Shown in pieces: positions 45,850-53,201 of a stretch of 64,000 nt of DNA. The position numbers were made by a program, and so were the translations under genes. Within the stretch, counting starts at the first letter, position 1; each line of letters begins with the position of its first letter. Source of the stretch: CAVRQM01 sp963838805 (lineage in GTDB: Bacteria > Pseudomonadota > Alphaproteobacteria > Acetobacterales > Acetobacteraceae). Location: NCBI GenBank assembly GCA_963838805.1, contig CAWISK010000008.1, forward strand, positions 62,001 through 126,000, written 5' to 3'. The notes under the pieces are model-generated. The model was not told where the DNA came from. It worked only from the letters and a program-made list of their open reading frames with translations, and made no database searches.

Positions 45850-48458
45850 CGCAGATCACCGGGACGCTCCCGCACTCGGACCTGCCGCCGCTCACTCCGC
45901 CGCCGGATCTGGAACGCGACGAAGCGCGGTCGTCGGCGTGGTGGGGGCGCGGCATGGTGTTCCAGGTGCTGCTGGCCGTTGCCGTGGTGCTGCTGGTGCT
46001 GCTGGCGGCGTACCTGCTGAACGGCGTGACCCTGCGCTCCATCGAAGAAGCGCAGCGCCTCACTGTGGAGGCGCGGGCGCAGACCCAGGCGGCCGAGGAT
46101 CTGCTGATCGCGCTGACCGATGCGGAAACCGGGCAGCGCGGCTATCTGCTGACGATGCAGCGCGACTACCTCGCCCCGTACGCAAGCGGCGAGGCGCGCG
46201 TGCAGACGGCGCTCGCCAATCTGGAGAAGCTGGCCGCGACCACGCCCTGGATGCAGCAGGATTTGGCGTCGCTGCACCAGAGCGTCACGCGCAAGATGGC
46301 CGAACTGGCCGAAACGGTCAGCCTCGCCCAGCAGCAAGGGCAGCCGGCGGCGCTACAAATCGTGCGCACCGACGCCGGCAAGGCCGATATGGACGCCGCC
46401 CGTGCAGTGCTGGCGCGCATCCTGGCCCGTTCGTACGCCGAGCGTGATCATGCCGCCGACCTGCTGCGGGCGCGCGAGCAGGAAGCGATCCGCGCACTCG
46501 CCCTGGCGGCGGTGGCGGGCGCGCTGCTGCTGGGTGCCGCGCTTATCGTCCTGCTGGTAAACCGCGCGCGCAGCCAGCGGGCGCGGGCGGCCGAGCGGGT
46601 GCAGGCGGCGCGACTGGCTGGCACCGTCGAACACATGCGCGACGGTGTCGCGGTGTTCGATGCCGCGGGCCGGCTGCTGCTGGCCAACGGGCATCTATCC
46701 GCCAATACCGGCTGGGATGCGGCGCTGCTCCGCCCCGGTGCTGCGATGGCCGATATTGTCGCGGCGGCTTCTGGCTGGCCCAATGCCCCGCTCCAGCGGC
46801 TGCATCCGGGCGCTCCCGCACGGGGTGTCGAGACACAGGTGGATGGCCGCGTGCTGGATGTCTTGCACAGCCCGATGCCGGATGGCGGCCAGATGCTGAG
46901 CGTGGCCGACATCACCCGCCGCACGGAGGCGGAAACGGTCGCGCGCCAGGCGCAGAAGATGGAGGTGATGGGCCAGCTCACCGGCGGGGTCGCGCACGAT
47001 TTCAACAATCTGCTGCAGGTGATCTCGGCCAATCTCGAATTGCTCGGCGGCCGGGTCGCCTCCGACGAATGGTTGCAGGCCCGGCTGGCCGCGGCACAAT
47101 CGGGGGTCGAGCGCGCCGCGCGGCTGACGCGGCATCTGCTGGCCTTCGCCCGCCGTCAGCCGCTGGCACCGCAATCGGTCGATACGCGGTCGCTCCTGAA
47201 CGGGCTGGAGGACATGCTGCGCCGGACCCTGGGCGAGCGGGTTGCGATCGAAATGGTGCTGGGCGGCGGGTTGTGGCCGCTGCGTGCCGATCCGCAGCAG
47301 CTCGAGAGCGCCCTGCTCAATCTCGCCATCAACGCGCGCGACGCCATGCCCGATGGCGGGAAGCTCACGGTCGAGGCCACCAATGCCTCGCTGGACGACG
47401 AATACGCCGCCCGCAACGCGGAAGTCACTCCCGGGCAATACGTGGTGATCGCCGTCAGCGACACGGGGTTCGGCATGACGCAGGAAGAACTCGTGCGCGC
47501 GATCGAGCCCTTCTACACCACCAAGCCGGAGGGCCAGGGAACCGGCCTCGGCCTGCCGATGGTGTACGGCTTCGCCAGACAATCGGGCGGTCACTTCAAG
47601 CTGTACAGCGAGAAGGGCCACGGTACCACGGCACGGCTGTATGTTCCGCGCGGCCACGGCGACGCCCGCGTGCTTGCCGAACCGCCGCTGCCGATGCAGA
47701 CGGAGGGCGCCTTGGTTCTGCTGGTCGAGGACGATGCCGCGGTGCGCGCGGCCTCGATGCAGGCGGTCCGCGGCTTCGGCTATCGCGTGATCGAGGCGAG
47801 CGACGCGAAATCGGCGCTGGCGCTGATCGAGGGCGGCGCGCGTCCCGATCTGCTGTTTACCGACGTGGTGATGCCCGGCAAGCCGAGTGCGCGCGAGATG
47901 GTCGAGCGCGCGAAGGCGCTGCTGCCGGATTTGGCCGTGGTGTTCACGTCCGGCTACACCGAGAATGCGGTCGTCCATAACGGCCAGCTCGATCCGGGCG
48001 TGATCCTGGTGAGCAAGCCCTGGCGTGCGGCCGAGTTGGGCCGCAAGCTGCAGCAGGCGCTGCGGGAAGCGCAGCGTCCCGCCACGAAGGAGCGTACGCT
48101 GCGAATCCTGCTGGTCGAGGACGAGCTGTTGGTGCGCATGACCACCGCCGACCTGCTCGCCGATCTCGGGCACGAGGTGGTACAGGCCGGCAGTGCCGCC
48201 GAGGCGCTGGCGGCGCTGGATCGCGGCGTCGATCTGCTGATGACCGATCTCGGATTGCCGGACATGGATGGCCTGGCGCTGGCGGCACAGGCCCGTGCCC
48301 GGCTGCCGGGCCTGCGGGTCATCGTCGCCTCGGGTGGCGAGGCGGGCGCGGAGAGCGGCTACACGGTGCTGGACAAGCCCTATGACGAGGCTGGGTTGCG
48401 CGCGGCATTGGAGCAGGCGATGGGCGCCACTCCGGATCGGGGTTCAATGCCGGGCTGA
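45846..48458 (+). CDS. Hybrid sensor histidine kinase with CHASE3 sensor and two receiver domains
   Basis: 870 residues. A membrane helix at about 37-60 is followed by a periplasmic CHASE3 domain (DAETGQRGYLLTMQRDYLAPY), a second helix at 223-247 and a PAS-like domain (GTVEHMRDGVAVFDAAGRLLL). HisKA has the phospho-His near 383 in GQLTGGVAHDFNNLLQ. HATPase_c has LLNLAINARDAMPDGG (N box), VSDTGFGM (G1) and GQGTGLGLPMVYGFARQSGG (G2). Two REC domains follow, with phospho-acceptors in LLFTDVVMPG (about 672) and LLMTDLGLPDMDG (about 799). CHASE3 kinases sense unknown signals at the membrane. No separate DNA-binding regulator lies beside it, so the output partner is elsewhere or phosphotransfer is used. 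The gene overlaps the ybiB-like gene by 15 bp, tail to tail. Confidence 0.92.
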   Translation: MTQITGTLPHSDLPPLTPPPDLERDEARSSAWWGRGMVFQVLLAVAVVLLVLLAAYLLNGVTLRSIEEAQRLTVEARAQTQAAEDLLIALTDAETGQRGYLLTMQRDYLAPYASGEARVQTALANLEKLAATTPWMQQDLASLHQSVTRKMAELAETVSLAQQQGQPAALQIVRTDAGKADMDAARAVLARILARSYAERDHAADLLRAREQEAIRALALAAVAGALLLGAALIVLLVNRARSQRARAAERVQAARLAGTVEHMRDGVAVFDAAGRLLLANGHLSANTGWDAALLRPGAAMADIVAAASGWPNAPLQRLHPGAPARGVETQVDGRVLDVLHSPMPDGGQMLSVADITRRTEAETVARQAQKMEVMGQLTGGVAHDFNNLLQVISANLELLGGRVASDEWLQARLAAAQSGVERAARLTRHLLAFARRQPLAPQSVDTRSLLNGLEDMLRRTLGERVAIEMVLGGGLWPLRADPQQLESALLNLAINARDAMPDGGKLTVEATNASLDDEYAARNAEVTPGQYVVIAVSDTGFGMTQEELVRAIEPFYTTKPEGQGTGLGLPMVYGFARQSGGHFKLYSEKGHGTTARLYVPRGHGDARVLAEPPLPMQTEGALVLLVEDDAAVRAASMQAVRGFGYRVIEASDAKSALALIEGGARPDLLFTDVVMPGKPSAREMVERAKALLPDLAVVFTSGYTENAVVHNGQLDPGVILVSKPWRAAELGRKLQQALREAQRPATKERTLRILLVEDELLVRMTTADLLADLGHEVVQAGSAAEALAALDRGVDLLMTDLGLPDMDGLALAAQARARLPGLRVIVASGGEAGAESGYTVLDKPYDEAGLRAALEQAMGATPDRGSMPG

Positions 48459-49434
48459 CCAGATCGCGGCCGCGTCGCCATCGGCTGCGTCGGGGGTGGA
48501 CCGGCCGGTGGCCAGCAGGCCGAGTGCGATGGTGGCCTGGACGGTGGCCAGCACGCCGGGCGGCGCCCAGATGTTGCTCTGCCAGATCGAGCCGATCTGC
48601 TCCGGCGTGTTCGATGTCGCATTCGGCGCTGGCCCCGCCTCCGGATAGGCGGGCAGCTCGATCACCGACCGCCCCGTCCCCTGCCGCCAGACATGCAGCG
48701 TGGCTGCCTTTGCCGGGTTGCGCTCGGCCTCGCCCCCGCCGCCCTTCAGCACCAGCAGGCTGGGCCGCGCCATCCGCTCGGCCACGCCCAGATGCACCTC
48801 CAGGTAGGCCGGGTGGAACACCCCATCCACGCCGGAGGGGGCGCCGCCCGGGTTGAGCAGGCGGGCCACCGTGTTGACCGGGGAGCGCAGGCCGAACAGG
48901 CGCCGCGTGTCGAGCAGGCGTTGCAGGGGCGGCGCCATGGCCCGCGCCGGCAGATAGGCGAAGCGGTCGCGCCGCAGCGCCCGTTCCGCTTCCGCGAGGC
49001 TCGCGGATGGCGTGACGCAAAGCTGGTCCAACGCCGCGCGCACCGGCATCCCGGAGGAGAAATCGTTGGAGCCGTGCATCAGTACGCGAACCCCGGCGCG
49101 GGAAAGGGCCAGCGCCGAGAGCACGAACCACGGCGCTGCCCTAGTGCGTCCGGCGCCGTACCGAGGGCCAGTCGAGATCGGCCACCTCCTCGCGCGACGG
49201 CAGCCCGGCGGCGTCGCGCGCGGCTTCCACCAGCCCGGTGATCTCCTCGGCGTCCTCTCCACGATAGCGCAGCAGCATCAGGAACGCGCCGATCTGCATC
49301 GGATCGGCGCGGCCGGCCAACACCAGGGCGAAGGCCTCGCGCGCCTCGTCGCGAGTGAGCGCGCGCGACCTGCCGGGACCGCGCCCCAAGGTCGCAACGA
49401 ACGGCGCGAACCGTTCGGTATCGGCCTCCGTCAC
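48444..49434 (-). CDS. Anthranilate-phosphoribosyltransferase-like protein (TrpD2/YbiB family; frameshifted)
   Basis: The N-terminal part has the nucleoside-phosphorylase-type helical domain (LTRDEAREAFALVLAGRADPMQIGAFLMLLRYRGEDAEEI). After one extra G near 49161, DWPSYGAGRTRAAPWFVLSALALS continues. Then come VLMHGSNDFSSG, RLLNPGGAPSGVDGVFHP and LVLKGGGGEAERNPAK, which mark the YbiB/TrpD2 group. That group is related to TrpD but binds DNA and does not make phosphoribosyl anthranilate. GTG 49434 overlaps the cobA stop as GTGA and is preferred to ATG 49449. It is the last gene of the nitrate-assimilation operon. YbiB-like genes are often next to cobA, though the reason is unknown. Confidence 0.8.
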
Positions 49435-50207
49435 GCCGCCTGGCGGCACGCCTCGGCGACCTCCGCCGCCAGATCGACGACGCGGCCGATCAGCACCAGA
49501 GTCGGCCCGTCATAGCCGCACGCCTCCAGCGCCGCGGGCAGGGTCGCGAGCGTCGCATGAACGTGGCGCTGCTCTGGCAGGCTCGCGTTCTCGACCGCCA
49601 CGGCGGGCGTCGATCCGGGCAGGCCGGCCTCCAGCAGCCGCCGCGCCAGTTCGGGCAGGGTGCGCTTGGCCATGTAGGCGGCGATCGTGCCGGTGCCTGT
49701 GGCCAGCACGCGCCAGTCCAGGTCGGGCAGTGCGCCGTTGCTGGCGTGACCGGTGACGACGTGCAGGCTGCGCGCCATGTCGCGATGGGTGAGCGGAATG
49801 GCCAGTTCGGCGGCGGCGGCAAAGGCGGCGGTGACGCCCGGCACGATATCCACTGCGATGCCGGCCGCGCGTAGGAACGCCAGTTCCTCGCCGCCGCGTC
49901 CGAAGACGAACGGGTCGCCGCCCTTCAGCCGCACCACATGCGCGCCGCCGCGCGCGAGGTTGAGCATCAGCCGGTTGATCGCCGGCTGCTTCATCGCGTG
50001 CCGGCCGCAACGCTTGCCCACGTCGATGCGCCGCGCCTCCCTCCGTGCCAGATCGAGGATGGCCGGGCCGATCAGCGCGTCGTGCAGCACCACATCGGCC
50101 TCGCCCAGCCGGCGGAGCGCACGCACCGTCAACAGCTCCGGATCGCCGGGGCCGGCGCCGACCAGGCTGACACGTCCCACGCTGGGGCCGCTAGGCGGCG
50201 GGGGCAC
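49431..50207 (-). CDS. cobA: Uroporphyrinogen-III C-methyltransferase
   Basis: SUMT methylates uroporphyrinogen III at C2 and C7 with S-adenosylmethionine, giving precorrin-2, the precursor of siroheme and cobalamin. Motifs: VSLVGAGPGDPELLTVRALRRLGEADVVLHDALIG, GKRCGRHAMKQPAINRLML, VVRLKGGDPFVFGRGGEELAFL, DIVPGVTAAFAAAAELAIPLTHRD, and late TLVLIGRVV. GTG 50207, within the end of nasA, gives 258 residues; GTG 50180 is an alternative. Its place between nasA and ybiB-like genes fits the siroheme demand of NirB. Confidence 0.92.
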   Translation of the reverse strand: MPPPPSGPSVGRVSLVGAGPGDPELLTVRALRRLGEADVVLHDALIGPAILDLARREARRIDVGKRCGRHAMKQPAINRLMLNLARGGAHVVRLKGGDPFVFGRGGEELAFLRAAGIAVDIVPGVTAAFAAAAELAIPLTHRDMARSLHVVTGHASNGALPDLDWRVLATGTGTIAAYMAKRTLPELARRLLEAGLPGSTPAVAVENASLPEQRHVHATLATLPAALEACGYDGPTLVLIGRVVDLAAEVAEACRQAA

Positions 50208-52893
50208 GGATCTCACGCAGGATCTCCTCCAGTTCGGGGATGCACGAGCCGCAATTCGTGCCGGCCTGCAAATGCGCGCCGATCTCGGCCGCGCTGCGCA
50301 GCCGGTGGGTCGCGACGGCATGGCGGATCGCCGTCCGTCCGACGCCGAAGCATGCACATATCTGTTGCCCGTCATCGGCTGCAACCCCGCCTGGCGACCG
50401 GCCAGCCAGAAGCGTCGCGCGCAGCGAATCAGGCAGCACGACGCCCAGCAACGGCGCCAGCATCTCCGCACGGGGCAGCGCCGCCGTCTGCGCGGCCAGG
50501 AACAGGCAACCCGCCAGCCTGCCGTCGCGCAGGGCCGCGAGGCGCACTGTCTGGCGGCGCGGGTCGGAGACTTCCAGCCACTCGGCATCGTCCGGTGCCG
50601 CGACCAACGAGCGGGCCAGCGCGGACAGCGCCGGACCGCGCGGCATGGCGACCAGGCCGGCCACCCGATAGAGATGGCCGTTCCGCAACGGCACTCGGAT
50701 CCAGTGCAGGCCGCGTGTCGGGAGCGCGCCCCCGCTCTCGCGCAGCAGCAGCCCGGCATAGGTCTGGGGGAATGGGACCACGGCCGCCAGTGTCGCCTTC
50801 AACGCCGGCTGGCCGGAGAGGGGATCGACCGTGGCATCGACCACCCGTGCCACTGGCCCCGCGCCGCAGAACTCGTCGGTCCAGTGCATCGGTGCCCACA
50901 CCTCGCCGCGCCGCTGGCTGTGCCGCAGATCGGCGCGCAGCAGCAGCGTGCCGTGTTCGGTGCGGATCTGCGCGAGCTGGTCCTGGACCAGTCCGGCGCG
51001 CGCGGCGTCCGCGGGATGGATCGTGAGCAGCGGTTCGGGCGCGTGTGTCATCAGCGTCGGCACCCGGCCGGTGCGGGTCATGCTGTGCCATTGGTCGCGC
51101 ACCCGGCCGGTGTTGAGTCGCAGGGCGATTTCGCGTGTAGCGCCCTCACCCCGGCCCTCTCCCGCTGGGAGAGGGTTGGGTGAGGGGCTTCCGTGCGCCG
51201 GGGCCGGTTGTATCGGCACGATCCGCGCCCGTCCGTCCGACGTCGGAAACCCGCCCTCGGCGAACAGGCGCCCGCCGGATGCAGCACCCGTCGCGGGTAG
51301 CGGCCAACTGACCGGGTGCAGCGCATCATAGGCGGCATCATCCAGACCGGCCAGGCGCGAGATGTCGAACAGCCGCGTGCTGCCGCCGGCCACGCCGGAC
51401 AGGCGCGCGTGCTCGCGAAACACCGCAGCCGGGGATTCCCAGGCGAAATGCGGCGTCCAGCCCATCCGCCGGCCGATATGCGCCAGCATCCACCAATCCG
51501 GCCGCGCCTCGCCGGGCGCTGCGCGAAACGCGCGCTGGCGCGAAATGCGGCGCTCGGAATTGGTCACTGTGCCGTTCTTTTCGCCCCAAGCTGCCGCCGG
51601 CAGCACGACATGCGCGAGCCGCGTGGTGTCGGTGGGCCAGCAATCGGAGACAACGACGAATGGACAGGCGGCCAGCGCCGCACGCACGCGCCCCGCGCGT
51701 GGGAAGCTCGCCGCCGGGTTGGTGGCGATGATCCAGATGGCCTTGATCCGGCCATCCGCCACCGCGTCGAACATCTCCACCGCCTTTAGCCCCGGCCGCG
51801 CCGGCAGGCCGGGCGAGTCCCAGAAGCGCCGCAACATTTCCCGCTCCGCCGCATCGTCCACACGCAGATGCGTTGCGAGCTGGTTGGCAAGTGCCCCCAC
51901 CTCGCGGCCGCCCATCGCGTTCGGCTGGCCGGTGAGCGAGAACGGCCCCATGCCGGGCCGGCCGATCCGCCCCGTGGCCAGATGGCAGTTGAGTATGGCG
52001 GAGACCTTGTCGGTGCCGCTGGCCGACTGGTTCACGCCCTGCGAGTACACCGTCAGCACCCGCTCGGTGTGGGCGAACCAGTCGAACAGAGTCTCGAGAC
52101 TTTCCGGGTCGATGCCGCAGGTCGCCGCCACCGTTTCGGGATCGGCGAACGGCCGGGCCGCCTCCAGAGCCTGTTCCAGCCCGGTCGTGTGTCGCGCGGT
52201 CCAGGCGCGGTCGATCGCACCGGTCTCATGCAGATACGCCAGCAGGCCCGCGAACAGCGCCACGTCGGTATCGCCGGCCAGCGGCAGGTGCAGGTCGGCG
52301 CCCTCGGCCGTCGCGGTGCGGCGCGGGTCGATCACGACGATCTTCGTGCCGCGCGCGGTGCGGGCGGCCAGCAGGCGCTGGTGCAGCACCGGATGGCACC
52401 AGGCGGTGTTGCTGCCGACCAGCAGCACCAGATCGGCCTCGTCGAAATCCTCGTAGGTGCCGGGGACGATGTCCTCGCCGAAGGCGCGGATATGCCCCGC
52501 GACCGACGAGGCCATGCAGAGCCGTGAATTGCTGTCGATATTGGCGCTGCCGATGAAACCCTTCATCAGCTTGTTGGCCACGTAGTAGTCCTCCGTCAGA
52601 CACTGGCCGGAGACGTAGAAGGCGACGCTATCCGGCCCGTGCGCTGCCATGGTGTCGTGAAAGCGCGCGGCGATCAGATCGAGCGCCGCGTCCCAGCTTG
52701 CGACGCGCCCGTTGGCGGTGGGACGCAGCAGGCGTTCGGAATCATCCAGCGTCTGACCGAGTGCGGCACCCTTTGAGCACAGACGGCCATGATTGGCGGG
52801 ATGCGCCGGATCGCCGCGCACCCGCCCATCGTCGCCGGCGAGCACGCCGCAGCCGACACCGCAATAGCAGCAGGTGGTACGGACGGAGGTCAC
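50191..52893 (-). CDS. nasA: Assimilatory nitrate reductase, molybdopterin catalytic subunit, with C-terminal BFD [2Fe-2S] domain
   Basis: NasA reduces nitrate to nitrite in the cytoplasm. The N-terminus carries a [4Fe-4S] site, C8-x2-C11-x3-C15-x23-C39. LTEDYYVANKLMKGFIGSANIDSNSRLCM, YSQGVNQSASGTDK, TGRIGRPGMGPFSLTGQPNAMGGREVG and LNTGRVRDQWHSMTRTGR form the Mo-bis-MGD-binding domains. The last 70 residues (ICACFGVGRTAI to TNCGSCIPELEEIL) are a BFD-like [2Fe-2S] domain for electron entry. GTG 52893 overlaps the nirD stop as GTGA. A translated palindromic repeat (51143-51187) lies just before the C-terminal MGD domain. 900 residues, frame intact. No separate NasC-type reductase is encoded nearby. 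Confidence 0.94.
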   Translation of the reverse strand: MTSVRTTCCYCGVGCGVLAGDDGRVRGDPAHPANHGRLCSKGAALGQTLDDSERLLRPTANGRVASWDAALDLIAARFHDTMAAHGPDSVAFYVSGQCLTEDYYVANKLMKGFIGSANIDSNSRLCMASSVAGHIRAFGEDIVPGTYEDFDEADLVLLVGSNTAWCHPVLHQRLLAARTARGTKIVVIDPRRTATAEGADLHLPLAGDTDVALFAGLLAYLHETGAIDRAWTARHTTGLEQALEAARPFADPETVAATCGIDPESLETLFDWFAHTERVLTVYSQGVNQSASGTDKVSAILNCHLATGRIGRPGMGPFSLTGQPNAMGGREVGALANQLATHLRVDDAAEREMLRRFWDSPGLPARPGLKAVEMFDAVADGRIKAIWIIATNPAASFPRAGRVRAALAACPFVVVSDCWPTDTTRLAHVVLPAAAWGEKNGTVTNSERRISRQRAFRAAPGEARPDWWMLAHIGRRMGWTPHFAWESPAAVFREHARLSGVAGGSTRLFDISRLAGLDDAAYDALHPVSWPLPATGAASGGRLFAEGGFPTSDGRARIVPIQPAPAHGSPSPNPLPAGEGRGEGATREIALRLNTGRVRDQWHSMTRTGRVPTLMTHAPEPLLTIHPADAARAGLVQDQLAQIRTEHGTLLLRADLRHSQRRGEVWAPMHWTDEFCGAGPVARVVDATVDPLSGQPALKATLAAVVPFPQTYAGLLLRESGGALPTRGLHWIRVPLRNGHLYRVAGLVAMPRGPALSALARSLVAAPDDAEWLEVSDPRRQTVRLAALRDGRLAGCLFLAAQTAALPRAEMLAPLLGVVLPDSLRATLLAGRSPGGVAADDGQQICACFGVGRTAIRHAVATHRLRSAAEIGAHLQAGTNCGSCIPELEEILREIRAPAA
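51143..51187. repeat. Palindromic interspersed repeat inside nasA
   Basis: CCCTCACCCCGGCCCTCTCC and GAGAGGGTTGGGTGAGGGG enclose a five-base centre (GCTGG). The 45-bp unit equals 15 codons and adds S-P-S-P-N-P-L-P-A-G-E-G-R-G-E-G to NasA between the central and C-terminal domains. The arms are identical to those of the 79-bp copy in hpnK at 32466-32544. Confidence 0.9.
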
Positions 52894-53201
52894 GGCATCT
52901 CGCAGCCGAGCAGGATGCGACCCGCTTCCAGACGGACCGGCACGCGCCGCGCACAGCCCTCGTCGGGTGCCTGCGCCCGGCCATCCGCCAGGCCGATGAT
53001 CCAGCCATGCAGCGGGCAGGTCACGCGCTGGTCATGCACGATACCTTGCGACAGCTTGCCGCGCTTGTGCGGGCACTCGTCATACAGCGCGAACACGCGA
53101 TCGTCCTCGGTGCGGAACACCGCGATGTCGCCGGCCTCGGTCGCGACCGTGCGCGCGCGCAGGCGCGGGATGTCGTCCAGCACGCCCACGTCGCGCCACA
53201 T
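52890..53201 (-). CDS. nirD: Nitrite reductase small subunit NirD (Rieske-type)
   Basis: 103 residues with the NirD/Rieske-like fold: VGVLDDIPRLRARTVATEAGDIAVFRTEDDRVFALYDECPHKRGKLSQG and VTCPLHGWIIGLADGRAQAPDEG. Unlike many NirD proteins, which lack cluster ligands, this one keeps both Rieske pairs (C-P-H and C-P-L-H). It could therefore bind a [2Fe-2S] cluster. It pairs with NirB for NADH-dependent nitrite reduction. The start overlaps the nirB stop (TGATG) and its stop overlaps nasA. Confidence 0.93.
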   Translation of the reverse strand: MWRDVGVLDDIPRLRARTVATEAGDIAVFRTEDDRVFALYDECPHKRGKLSQGIVHDQRVTCPLHGWIIGLADGRAQAPDEGCARRVPVRLEAGRILLGCEMP

